DNA from: Henricia sp. BOLD:AAB3569
Lineage: Eukaryota; Echinodermata; Asteroidea; Spinulosida; Echinasteridae
Direction of reading: 5' to 3'
Assembly (NCBI GenBank): GCA_037783545.1
Contig: JBBELK010000480.1
Span: 1,311,001-1,375,000 of the forward strand
DNA: 64,000 nucleotides
Within the stretch, counting starts at the first letter, position 1. Each line of letters begins with the position of its first letter. The notes under the pieces are model-generated. The model was not told the DNA's origin, made no database searches, and saw only the letters and a program-made list of their open reading frames with translations. Below are positions 1 to 12,100 of this stretch, piece after piece. A program made the translations under genes and the position numbers.

Positions 1-237
1 TACATCAACCTTTTTAAGCAACTGATCAGTTGTTCCAAGTTGCTCCCAGTTACTGGAAACCCCGGTTGCCACTAGTTGCTTCCAGTTGCAAGGTCGATGT
101 ACGCTAGGCTTAATGATGAAGGACCTGGCAGAGTTGTGATATTAACTGGAAGTAGCTCTCATTGTACAGGCTTTAGTCATGCATGGTTTCATGCCAGGGA
201 AGGTTGCAGCATGCAAGGTCTGGTTAGGCGTGTCTCT

Positions 238-310
238 TTAGGCCATGTGGGTTCTCTACGCCATGTAGGTTTCTCGATAAGCCATGGGGGTTCTCTGTAA
301 GCCATGGTTC
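238..310. repeat. short degenerate direct repeat, about 4 copies
   Basis: A unit of about 20 bp built around GCCATG(T/G)(G/A)GG and TTCTC recurs about four times. The remainder of 1-1575 shows no coding region that I can support. A fragment at about 1317-1430 resembles the CATGGCNGCC foldback family seen at 11.1 kb. Confidence 0.35.
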
Positions 311-1576
311 TACAAGAAAACCAAATTAATACAATCATAAGTTTACGTGCAAAATGACGGTAATACTTGTACATGACGGTACATGCACTCAAAATACTGG
401 TTATAACTTTGTATAAATTTGCCTTATTAAACAAATATTCGGATATATCAGCAAGAAAATTAGTCCTTACTTGTCCTCATAGCTAATTAAGAGAGTTGAG
501 GCATTATAAAAACCTTATACGAACGCTAAATTACATAAAAAACATGCGGATGTTGCATGGACTATGCATAAACACAACGGCAACTTTGTAAACAATTACG
601 TGATAAAACTAGCCAACAAATTATCCCTTTATCATCTAAATGGTACTCACTTTAACTAGTCACGTATGACATGACTAGCTAATTACAGTTTGTCTGAGAT
701 TTATGATTAATGCATAGTTCCGACCTGTCAATTAAGCCGAACCCGCGACCAATCACAACAGAGCTAGCAGACGGCGCCCACATAGGTCAAAGTGATGCAA
801 TCATCACACAATCACGCGATTTTCTGCCCATACAATTTGTATGTTGTATGCGCCATTGACCGGGTGAATTTTGGTTTCAATGTCGGGCGATTCGGTGTTC
901 AAAGGTAGGAAATCGCATTTTTATGAATATATGGCATCCCTGCATTACTAGCCTTTCGCTCAGTGTGTGCTACGGTAACTGTCGACCCCAAAACATAAAT
1001 ACCTTTGAGTTTTCTCCAATGAATCTGTGCTTTCCATGCCGAGTCCCGTTGCTTTGTACGTTGTGTCGCCATTTTTTTGCGATGGCTTGTGAGCACATAG
1101 CAACAATATCTAAGGGGTGGGGTTAACTGGGCAATCTCGGAACTATGCATTGGATGGATAATTGAGGTTAAAATTGGCACAATTATGTAAACACAACATG
1201 TTTATCGGCGATCATCAGAATTATACAGAGCTCAATGTCAACAGAGGGCGCTATAACACTTTAACGGTCCTGACACTTTCGTACAGGTACGCTTACACGC
1301 AAACTTTAATTGTAGATTAAAATGAACACAATCCTACTCGTGTATCATACATGAGTAGGATCTGTAATGTCCCATCATTCAAATAAAAAAACCTGTCCCA
1401 ACATGGCTGCCAATGCAAGGGGTCTATAGTCCTACCTCTGAATCGTAATGTGTGTAGTAGTTGCTCTTGCCAGTGTAATACCCAAAGTAGTAATCGAACC
1501 CTCGTTGACTTGGTAGGTATTTCTTGTTGAAGAATCCTAAATGCCACTGGGGCAAAATGAAACGTTTAAGTTTACA

Positions 1577-2093
1577 GTAGCATATGAAGGCAGTATACAT
1601 CATTGGTAATCTCGAAAATCAGAAATGTTCACAGATTTACGCCTAACTTACACAATATAAACATGATGACCGTAGGAAACTTCCCCTGAAATGGTTTTGT
1701 CTGAGGTGCTATAGTCTTTGAGAAATGAGTAAAACAATTAGTTTTTGTCTCATGAGACGAAAATTCAATTCAAAAGTGCCATTTCGCCCCAAACCACTTC
1801 GCCCGAGTGCCATTTCGCCCCAAATTACTTTGTCCAAACACTACATCGTCCAATTGCCACATCGCCCAAATGCCACTTCGCCCCAAAACCACTTCATGCA
1901 CAGGCCTCAAGGCGAAATGGTTCAGGGCGAAGTGGTTTTACTGCAAACCTTTTTTTGACTGTTTTCTCAAAAGTTAGACGAAGTACGGAGCTGGTTTTTG
2001 CTCAGGTTGGTTTTAATCATGCATATCTTCAATCACACAGGGGAATCAAACTATTTGTAACAGTTTACCAATCATGTATACTATCTTTAAACT
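1577..2093. mobile_element. MITE-like element, 'CAGTATACAT' family, full copy
   Basis: The ends are inverted: GCAGTATACATCATTGGTAA near the left and TTACCAATCATGTATACT near the right. Related copies lie at 17362-17825 and, as a fragment, at 45095-45262. The interior carries a run of CACTTCGCCC / CATTTCGCCC motifs on one side and their complement GGGCGAAATGG on the other. Open frames here are short and run through this repeated motif, so I do not regard them as genes. Confidence 0.7.
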
Positions 2094-2211
2094 AATAAAA
2101 CAGAGACAGATTTCACAAAGCGCTATGATGCGTCTGAGAAAGGGTCATGCATTGAACTCATCTTAACTTTTGTGGCTAATTGATAATTTGCACTACATGT
2201 AACGGGCAAGA

Positions 2212-2457
2212 CCTGGGGCCAATTTCACGGCGCTGCTAAGCACACAAATTTGCTTAGCACAGGATTGATTTGCTTTATAAAATGGACTACAAGCCAAAAT
2301 TATAAGCCAATTTGTGTTTTTCGCAAGAGTAGGAGAATACCTTTCAATACACATCACTTACAATTTTGGCTGGCAATCCATTTTTGCAAAATAAAGCAAA
2401 CAAATCCTGTGCTTAGCCAATTTTTGTGCTTAGCAGCGCCATGAAATTGGCCCCTGT
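2212..2457. mobile_element. MITE-like foldback, GGGGCCAATTTC termini
   Basis: Left end GGGGCCAATTTCA and right end TGAAATTGGCCCC form terminal inverted repeats, and the arms (GCTTAGCACAGGATT / AATCCTGTGCTTAG) extend the palindrome. A relative sits at 16628-16869, inserted in a retrotransposon fragment. Confidence 0.75.
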
Positions 2458-2538
2458 TACTTGATTTAACCCTTTAATGCACAGATTGTTTTGGAACTCT
2501 ATTGTTAAGGGCGGTCTGTGCACTTAAGAGTTCCAATG

Positions 2539-2621
2539 GGATTAAAAGTGGGTTTGAGTCCAGGCCCCAATCCAGTTTTAAACGTATGTTTAAGACCATC
2601 CAAACCCACTTTTAATCCCTA
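2539..2621. repeat. small palindrome
   Basis: GGGATTAAAAGTGGGTTTG and CAAACCCACTTTTAATCCC are perfect inverted ends. The same ends occur in the larger palindrome at 58703-58862. Confidence 0.65.
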
Positions 2622-2624
2622 AGT

Positions 2625-2745
2625 AAGCTACCTACTTTTCCAACCATGTATGTATCATATCCTTGTTGTTTCATCAGCTCTGGTAGAACGGTTTCATTCA
2701 ATCCTAATGCCCCATGGTTCTGGAGCAATTATTGTATTATGCCAC
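2625..2745 (-). pseudogene. degenerate duplicate of arylsulfatase exon 3
   Basis: This stretch repeats most of the real exon 3 at 2778-2894, including the residues around PEPWG and the end MVGKV followed by a GT donor. Relative to the real exon it has one extra base after the codons for PWG, which brings in a TGA a few codons later. The polypyrimidine/AG acceptor is missing from its upstream side. It therefore looks like a decayed local tandem exon duplication, lying in what would be the following intron. Confidence 0.75.
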
Positions 2746-2777
2746 AAAAAATAAATAAATAAATAAATTGAAATTAC

Positions 2778-4204
2778 CTACTTTTCCAACCATATATGTA
2801 TCATAGCCTTGCTGTTTCATCAGCTCTGGTAGGACGGTTTCATTCAATCCTAAGCCCCATGGTTCCGATGGATGGATAGTGTTATGCCACATGCCTGTAA
2901 ATACAAACAAACAAATAAAATATAATATATCGCCGTAGGGCGCATTGGAAGCTTTTAGCGCGGAGTTAAAAGTCCCTGATGTGTCGTAGAAATTTGTACT
3001 GGTCGTAAGCTCGTAGACAAGTCGTAGACACCATTGCACGGGCCCAGCATAGCCCCCACAGCATTTGTACGGATGGCGTACGATTTAAGAACAGAATTTC
3101 GGGCCCCTCAAATTGTACGGTGGGTGTCGTTTTATTGATCTTTAATCATAAAGGTTCTGCAGGGACGTCGTGCGGCATCTGCATGATTATCCTGCGGTAC
3201 CCTTGCGGGTTACACACGGGCGCCTCATGATTGGAGTCAAGAAAACTTCAAAGGGCACCGCACAGGCCCCGCCAAATATGTGACTGCTGCACATAGATGC
3301 CGCCAACACATGCCCGGTGAATATGTGACTTAACTTAGCATAACGATCCTATTTTGATGTTTGACTGTATAAAGTCCACATAGCAACAAACATTTAGTCT
3401 GGTCAAGAGGATACTAATTAAGTGTGCACATGAAAGGAAATACATCAGTACACCGGATGCTATTCATATGAATAGCTAATTAGTTTCAGACGTCATCCTT
3501 GTAATATTCTGACCTGTATGGATCGGGTACCGTCCGGTCATTAATGAGCTTCGTGTCGGCGTGCAGATCGGCAGTACATAGTAATTAGTTAGCATTACGC
3601 CGCTGTACGCCAACTTATCCAGGTTGGGTGTCGGAATCTGGTAGGAGCCATGAAAACTGATATCATTCCAACCCTGTGCGAAAACAAAATAATTCAAACT
3701 TATAATAATGCAGAACAATTATAGAATACAGGGCTCAATGGATGTTGAAACCTCCAACCCCAGCCAAAATGTCCCTTAAAAACAAAACACCCCCAGCATG
3801 TGTTAAAGGAGCGTGACCAGATTAAAAAAAATATTGACTAGATTTTTGTTCTAACCCAAATGACCATTTTAAATATATCCTCAAAAATAATATCCATTGG
3901 AAGAAAACAGGAAATTTGCAGTCTCCAATTTGGATGTGGAAGCAAAAAGGTTGGTGTAATTATCTATGTCATGATCAGTAGCTATGTTTATCAACATTAT
4001 TTCTAGCCTAGAGCCTATAGATACCAACACAGATTTTTTGTAAAATTAAGATTTTATTTTCTTTACCAAATCATCTGCAAAGATGAAGACAATATTTGGT
4101 TTGGTCTTGGATGCGGATGCTCCGCAATAGACTGGTTTCACTGTCACTGCTGTTGCCAAGAGGAGAAATCCTGCGATGACTCTCCAACTTGCTGCAGCCA
4201 TCAT
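2778..4204 (-). CDS. secreted arylsulfatase (type I sulfatase), N-terminal part
   Basis: Three coding exons read on the minus strand with consistent phases: 4067-4204 (start ATG-ATG, 46 codons), 3514-3673 and 2778-2894. Exon 1 gives a hydrophobic signal peptide (core GFLLLATAV) and then [12 protein letters not shown], the metal-binding start of the sulfatase fold. Exon 2 carries [12 protein letters not shown], the CxPxR signature whose cysteine becomes formylglycine, the catalytic residue that hydrolyses sulfate esters. Exon 3 has [20 protein letters not shown], as in the arylsulfatase B/I/J group. The later exons (GKWHLG and the C-terminal half) are not found between 1 and 2600. The gene therefore either continues beyond the left edge or is truncated. 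A broken copy of exon 3 follows at 2625-2745. Subtype and substrate cannot be decided. Confidence 0.88.
3803..3968. mobile_element. fragment of 'TTAAAGGAGCGTG' repeat family
   Basis: Shares blocks such as CTCCAATTTGGATGTGGAAG with copies at 7415-7730 and 38688-38960. The terminus TTAAAGGAGCGTGACCAG resembles motifs inside the large palindrome at 25.7-27.2 kb. It lies in arylsulfatase intron 1. Confidence 0.6.
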
Positions 4205-4236
4205 TGCATCAAGCTGAAATCCAGTCTATCTTGGCT

Positions 4237-5500
4237 CTAAAGAAAAATGTATATTAAAAAATGGTATTTTTTTCGTATACATTGAACAAAGATTTTAAAG
4301 AAATTACCTCTTGGAATCAACAGATAATGTAATTTTAAGATATACTTCCAGTTCCCACTTGCACTTTTGTCGCAAATGTTGCTTTTCTGTAGAAAAATCA
4401 CGTTTTCTTCTTCAAAAATTTCCTTCAGTATAGCTAAGATAATCTCAGCTCTTGCTTTATCATTTTTCATTGGGATGTGGTCTTTTTAGCAGTAGAGCTG
4501 AAAAGCTTTAAGAACATGAACACGCTATCACAAAACAAATCTATTTTTAGATCACGTCTGGTAACCAATGCGCATTGGTATTCCTTTGTACACAGACTAG
4601 GCAGATAGACTTTTTGAACACAACATGACAACGGCTAGGCTGTGAGCATACCGGTTTGTTTCGCTGGAATTGTTGGCAAAATATTCATCGTGGCTGGTTA
4701 TTTCCCTCAAGGACCTGCGTATTGGTTATGCCTGACAAGGTTTGGGTGAGTTTTAGGGGAAATTAGTGTGTCACGGTGAGAAAATGACACATTTGTTTTG
4801 TGATAGCGTGTTCATGTTCTTAAAGCTTATCAGCTCTATTGCTAAAAAGACCACATCCCAATGAAAAATGATAAAGCAAGAGCTGAGATTATCTTAGCTA
4901 CCTTCAGTAATACTAGTGCACAAGATAACCATCAACGCCCTCTGTTGTCGCGCTTACGCACAGACCGCTCGCCACGTCATTTTGTGCATTACTTCATGCA
5001 GTATAAATTTTATCATTTATTTATCTCAGAAATGCAACATTTGCGACGGAAGTGTCAGTGGGAAGTATATCTTAGAATTGAATAAGGGTATTTTTTGGTA
5101 TACATTGAACAAAGATTTTAAGGAAATTACCTCCGAGAATCAACAGATAATGTAATTTCAAGATATACTTCCCACTTGCACTCTTGACGCAAATGTTGCT
5201 TTTCTGTAGAAAAATTTCATTTTCTCCTTCAAAAATTGCCTTCAGTTAGTGCACAAGATAACCATTCACGCACGCGCACAACGCCCTCTGTTGTAGCACT
5301 TACGCACAGACCGCTCGCCGCGTCATTTTGTGCATTACTTTATGCAGTAATTTTATCATTTATTTATCTCTGAAATGCAACATTTGCGACAGAAGTGCAA
5401 GTGGGAAGTATATCTTAGAATTTGAAGATCTGTTGATTCCAGGAGGTATTTTCATTCAAATGTTTGTTCAATGTATACGAAAAAAATACCTGAATAAGCT
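4237..5500. mobile_element. composite foldback element (families 'GGTATTTTTTTCG' and 'ACATCCCAATG')
   Basis: The left arm at about 4250-4550 and the right arm at about 4790-5120 are inverted copies of each other. They share GTATACATTGAACAAAG, AATCTCAGCTCTTGC and CACATCCCAATG blocks. The unpaired middle carries GTAACCAATGCGCATTGG and CCGGTATGCTCACAG blocks that recur in the palindrome at 33903-34480. A further inverted stretch runs to about 5500. Parts of the family recur at 6670-6960, 21865-22020, 32160-32340 and 34480-34900. Short open frames are repeat-internal. Confidence 0.7.
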
Positions 5501-5559
5501 ATCGATTCCAATATATAAATTCACAGAAATCCATGTTCAATGTAAGTATATAAAAAAGT

Positions 5560-5665
5560 TGGGTGGCTTGGGGGTGGTGGGGGTTGGGGTTAGGGAGGGG
5601 AGGGAGGGGGGGGGGTGGTGTTGGGGGGCGGGGGTTGGGGGGCGGGGGAGTAGGGGTAAAAAAGG
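5560..5665 (+). repeat. G-rich low-complexity tract
   Basis: About 100 bases are almost pure G and T, with many runs of three or more G (including one of about ten). The composition favours G-quadruplex structure on the plus strand. It lies about 500 bp upstream of the start of the coiled-coil gene. Confidence 0.8.
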
Positions 5666-6159
5666 CACAAAGGAGGTAGGGCCTACTGGTGGTCAGGTCA
5701 GGGCCAGGATCATGGATGAACAAAGGTGAAACTCTTTTTACATCCGTTCCTTTGTTCACAGCTCACAGACAGTCGTTAGCGCTTTATTTATAACAGCACG
5801 TGCAGGAAGTCCATTATTTCATGATTTTCTGCATTTGGCAGTTTATGTCAGACTGGTTTTCCGTCCACGCGTATTCCCACTTACGAACACAATGTGTTCA
5901 TATGTAGAATATGTGGACTGGAAACTAGTTTAATTATTGTCAAATAACTGACACAAGAGGGCGGGCGATAGGTTTTCCGGACAAAAATTAATGCGGCGGA
6001 CGTACGAATGTGATATTTGTCAAAACTTGTCGTAACGTCCGAAGTGTTTACTCTACTGTTAATACACCCGGGCCCGTACACCACCTCATGACCGAACACT
6101 AATGATTTGACCCGAATGAGCACGTTTCAGCAGCAAAAAAGTCGAAGTTGTTAAATGAG

Positions 6160-9100
6160 ATGGCAACCAACGAAGTGGAAGACTTGTGCAGACGACTGCA
6201 GGTAGGTGCTGCAGTGCTGCGGCGTTGATGATTTTAGAGGGGGCGGTGCAGCGCGGGGTGGGCAGAGAACAATAGGGAGGGGGTTGGGTCCTGAAGGCAG
6301 GATGGGGAAGGGGACGGACAGGTAGAGGGAGAGAGGGGTTGATGGTAAGAGTTGAGAAGTCGATCAGAATGTTTTTCTTAAAAATGACATTTAGCATCGC
6401 CATCGGCATCGCGTTGTCGGTAACCTAGGGGCCTAGCCCTAGGCTAAGACTAGAGCAGATTTGACGGAAAAACACAAAATGTTGGGTGAGAAAAATTTAA
6501 GCTTTTGTGAAGAAACACTTATAAATAGTTTAACCTGTCCAGTATGTTTTGCACACAAAGTCTGAAGCCATGATCAACTTCTCAATTCTTTCCGGGTTGA
6601 TTAAGCCTTGCGCACAGACCAAGGATTTTTCCTCGTAAAACATGGCATGTAAAAACTAAAACTTTGGTATTTTTTTCATATATTATAAAATTACTGCATA
6701 AAGTAATGTACAAAATGACGCGGCGAGCGGTCTGTGCGTAAGCGCGACAACAGAGGGCGCTGCGCGCACGCGTGAATGCTTATCTTGTGCACTAACTGAA
6801 GGCAATTTTTGAAGAAGAAAACGTGATTTTTCTACAGAAAAGCAACATTTGCGACAAAAGTGCAAGTGGGAAGTATATCTTAAAATTACATTATGTGTTG
6901 ATTCCAGGAGGTAATTTCCTTAAAATCTTTGTTCAATGTATACGAAAAAAATACCAAAACTTTTAACATTTAATAAAAGGGAAAATTTTTATGATTTTAC
7001 TAAAGAAAAACTGTGAGTTCTCCCATAGGTTTAGTGCACGGGGTCCAATTAGTGGAAATGGGTGTGACAATGGCGTGCACCACATACTGACATAGGCCTA
7101 TGTGACAGCATAGTGCAAAGGTTACTTGCAAAAAGTTAATTAATCAAATACAAGTTCTGTTAACCTCACACAGACATTTCAGCTGCAGCTTAGAGTGATT
7201 CTAGACCGCAATAATGACGTGTTGAGACATCTGGAGCAGGTGGAAGATTGGATTGCTACTATGGATGAGGGTATGGTCAATAAAGACACGGTCAGACGGA
7301 ACCTTCAAGCTTGCAGAATGTCCAGTCACCAGGTCTGTCAAATGAGGAAAATCCGAGATGGTGTTGTTAAATTAAGAGCTTGTTCGGATTGTTCCAGAAA
7401 TGGATTTCGTTCTAACCTAACACTCATATAAAATACCTCCTCAAAATACTATCCATGGGAAGAAAACAGGAAATTTGCAATCTCCAATTTGGATGTGGAA
7501 GCCAAAAGGTTGGTGTAATTACTGCACTGCTTTATGGAACCAGATAAATTAGTTTACAAAACATCGGTGGGTTTGATGATATACTTGAAAATATACGGAT
7601 TGAAAGTGCACAATTTAAGCAAGGTATTGAGAAAAATACGACACATGATATGTTATTAAAATCTCAACAAACAAGGGGAAAATGGGGGATTTAAAAAATG
7701 TGATCTGGACACGCTCTTTTAACTTTACTGTATTATAAAGTCACAAGTCCAGAGCCGATAAAATCACAAGTCCAGAGCCGATAAAATCACAAGTCCAGAG
7801 CCGATAAAATCACAAGTCCAGAGCCGATAAAATCACAAGTCCAGAGCCGATAAAATCACAAGTCCAGAGCCGATAAAATCACAAGTCCAGAGCCGATAAA
7901 ATCACAAGTCCAGAGCCGATGAAATCACAAGTCCAGAGCCGATGAAATCACAAGTCCAGAGCCGATGAAATCACAAGTCCAGAGCCGATAAAATCACAAG
8001 TCCAGAGCCGATAAAATCACAAGTCCAGAGCCGATAAAATCACAAGTCCAGAGCCGATAAAATCACAAGTCCAGAGCCGATAAAATCACAAGTCCAGAGC
8101 CGACAAAATCACAAGTCCAGAGCCGACAAAATCACAAGTCCAGAGCCGACAAAATCACAAGTCCAGAGCCGACAAAATCACAAGTCCAGAGCCGACAAAA
8201 TCACAAGTCCAGAGCCGACAAAATCACAAGTCCAGAGCCGACAAAATCACAAGTCCAGAGCCGACAAAATCACAAGTCCAGAGCCGACAAAATCACAAGT
8301 CCAGAGCCGACAAAATCACAAGTCCAGAGCCGACAAAATCACAAGTCCAGAGCCGACAAAATCACAAGTCCAGAGCCGACAAAATCACAAGTCCAGAGCC
8401 GACAAAATCACAAGTCCAGAGCCGACAAAATCACAAGTCCAGAGCCGACAAAATCACAAGTCCAGAGCCGACAAAATCACAAGTCCAGAGCCGACAAAAT
8501 CACAAGTCCAGAGCCGACAAAATCACAAGTCCAGAGCCGACAAAATCACAAGTCCAGAGCCGACAAAATCACAAGTCCGTGAGAAGTCCGGCACAAGTCC
8601 AGTAACAAGAAGCAAAGGATGAACACGCACAAAAGAATGCCTTTGTTGAAGTTCATTTGAATAGCTTGTGACTTGAATTAAGACTCAGGGACTTGTGGTG
8701 GACTTGTGAAGGCTTGTGAGTTGCACACAAGTAAATAGTGCTCCCATAGGAACCAATGCTAAATGCCCCATTTTCAAAAATCATTTAAAAATACTCACAA
8801 CTCTCTCAGCTTCTCAGGACAACAACCAGAATACTCATTGAAGTCTCATCTTTTCAATTCTGTTCAATTTTATGAGGGTAATCCGTCACTTTTATTCCCT
8901 AATTTGCACTTGAAACAAAACTATCCCTGCAACAGTGAAAATTGCTAAACAGACCAGCGTCCATTTTGGAACAAAGGCACATACGCTACTGGGGAAAATA
9001 GGGCCACTTTTAGGAGCTACAGTGTCTAAAATGTTTGTAGTTGGAAGAAAAAATACCCCACATCGCGGCGATAGTCATATTCTACACAAGACCACACTCG

Positions 9101-12100
9101 TTCAGCTCGCAATTCTCTCTAATATAAAATAATTTGAGGGCATACAAAATATTCATGAGCTCGGCGCACAGATCTTGCCTATTTACTTGTGTGCACCCGT
9201 AAGGACTTGTGATGGACTTGTGATGGACTCGACTACTACCGTGGTAGACACTAGATTGATACATAGACTTGTGTGTAATTTCAGAACACAGCCAAATATT
9301 TCAGACATACATTTGTATCCTTAGCTTAATGTCTTCTTTTGTTTCCCTAATTTCTTTGTTTTAAGGTACAAGAGATAGTTGAAACACAGTGTATCAGTTT
9401 AGATGAACAAATCAAGGAACTAGCTAGACATGCAGATGATGATATCTACGGCGATCTAAACAGGTTTGCGGAAGTTGTTGTAATCTTTAGGATACTCTAC
9501 TTTACATTTAATATTACCCTAATCATTGGGCACAACTCCCTGGGGAGTATGCAGCCCTGACAGCCTGACACAAGCACTCAGGGGCTACAACCCTTGCAGA
9601 TACCCATTTATTTCTCCTTGGTGGAGAGAGGCAACATTATTACCCTGGTCATTGGTCACAACTCTCTGGGGAGTATGCAGCCCTGACAGCCTGACACAAG
9701 CACTCAGGGGCTACAACCCTTGCAGGTACCCATTTATTTCTCCTTGGTGGAGAGAGGCAACATTATTACCCTAGTCATTGGGCACAACTCTCTGGGGAGT
9801 ATGCAGCCCTGACAGCCTGACACAAGCACTCGGGGGCTACAACCCTTGCAGGTACCCATTTATTTCTCCTTGGTGGAGAGAGGCAACATTATTACCCTGG
9901 TCATTGGGCACAACTCCCTGGGGAGTATGCAGCTCCGGCAGCCTGACACAAGCACCCAGGGGCTGCAACCCTTGCAGGTACCCATTTACTCCTGGGTGGA
10001 GAGAGGCAACATTATAACCCTGGTCATTGGGCACAACTCCCTGGGGAGTATGCAGCCCCGGCAGCCTGACACAAGCACTCGGAGGCTACAACCCTTGCAG
10101 GTACCCATTTACTGGATGATTCGATTAGCCTAGCAACGCATAAACACACTGTGGCGAGCTCGCATAAATAATGAGCCTCCATTGTATTGTAAGAGCAGCT
10201 GTCCTACTCGGGCAAGGTATGGAGTGCGGTGATATTCGTGGTGTGTTGACGAGTCTCCGTCTTTAATCCTTTGGCAAAAGTTGTAAACAGTTTTCAATTA
10301 ACGGGCCTCAATTTGCACTAATGTCTCTGCAGAATCCCCGACAGTACCATGTCGTCCGTCAAGCAAAAGATCATGTCCCAGCTCGACCACAACGTGACCC
10401 TACAGGAAGACCAAGCGGAGCTTGAGGCAAGACTAGCTGAGAAGCTACAGGAACTAGCCCAGACCAACCAGTTAAATTACACATTGCGTGAGGACGTGGA
10501 AGAATCCAGGGAAAAAATGAGGAGCGTCCTAGAAAGACTTGATCAGACGGCTAGTCAGGGTCAGTTGTGCAGATTTTAATTGAGACAGCCCACCACAGAC
10601 ATGGGCGTATGCTGGTTTGGCCTTGAGGGGGAGGGGTTGCGATTTTCATGAAAGCGGAACTCCAACTCCTGGCATTTTAGCGAGGGAGCGTACACACATG
10701 GGTCATTCTATAAATTTGGGGTCCAATTTTTCTGTCCCCGTTACATCTGACATCTTGTAAAATGTTGTAGTTTGTAAATTCAGGACATATTCTTTAAATG
10801 CTCTCTATTTCAAAGAGTGATTACTTCAAGTACAATTCATAAAAACATGTTTTGAAGGCATTTTTAATGATACTTATATGGCAAATAGCAGTATGTCAGG
10901 TGTAACGGGGACAGAAAAATGTCACATGTTGGACCCCAAATTTATAGAATGACCCATAAAGCCTGCACCCAGTCACCAAGACATCGGTGTGCAGTTGGGG
11001 CTGAACACCAGTGGATTCTTTGTGAACGAATGACATTTTGGGAGAACTTCCTCTGAAAGTCCTGCAAACCCCCTCCCCCCTCCCCCCCCCCCCCCCCCTC
11101 CCACAACCGAACACAATACTGTAATGTTATAGACCTTTACATCGGCGGCCATGACAGGGGGCAGGTTTTCATATTTAAATGATGTGCCTACTCATGCATG
11201 ATGTATGGTGCCAACGAGACTGCCCCCTGTCATGGCCGCCCATAGACCTTTTTGCATGGGTCGCCATCTTAGAGGCAGTCACATTGTCACCGTGCGTCAT
11301 GCACGAGTAGGCACTTTGTGGATCTAATTGTCACATCATTTAAATATAAAAACTTGCCCCCTGTCATGGCCGCTGGTGCAAAGGGTCCGTACTTAGGTCT
11401 CAACATTGTCCATGTGAAATTTGGTGATTGTAGCTTATTGAGAACGGTGGCTGATATGAAGATGCATATCTAAACATTTTAGAGCAAGTTCGGGCGGGCG
11501 ACTATAGTGTACTAACCTACCCCGGGGCTTGGTTCCTCTAGTCAGACTAGCTAGTCCAATTACGCAGCGTTCGGGTAACATAGAGCAAGTTCGGGCGTGC
11601 GAATATAGTTAACTAGACTAACCATATTCGAACTAGATGTCACTCGAACGCTGCGTCATTTGACTAGCTAGTCTGACTAGAGGAACCAAGCCCTGGGGTA
11701 GGTTAGTCTAGTTAACTATAGTCGCCCGCACCCGCCCGAACTTGCTCTTAGATGTTTGTTTTTATCAATTTGTTTTCTTCAGCTGAGGAGAGGTTGGACT
11801 CGTTAGCAAAAGAAACTAAAAAAGCCCAAAAGATGTCAGAGGCATACCAGAGACTTTATGAGACAGAGAAGCAGAAAGTAGAACAATATCAAAAGGACCA
11901 AGAGGTGGATGTGAACCCAGCACCAAACAGGTAAGTGCAGAAAAGAAATGATCCTAGGATGTGAACCCGGGACAAAACGGGATAGTATAGCAGAGAGTAG
12001 AGCAGTATGAAAAGGGCCAAGAGGTGGATGTGAACCCAGCACCAAACAGGTAACTGCAGAAAAGAAATGATCCTAGGATGTGAACCCGGGACAAAACGGG

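Noticed and set aside
1725..2095. Two overlapping ORFs rich in repeated proline/serine/histidine
   Set aside because: They read the CACTTCGCCC motif run of a MITE in two frames.
7733..8578. Regular short repeats resembling a CRISPR array
   Set aside because: The units are contiguous with no unique spacers, and the DNA is clearly from an animal with introns.
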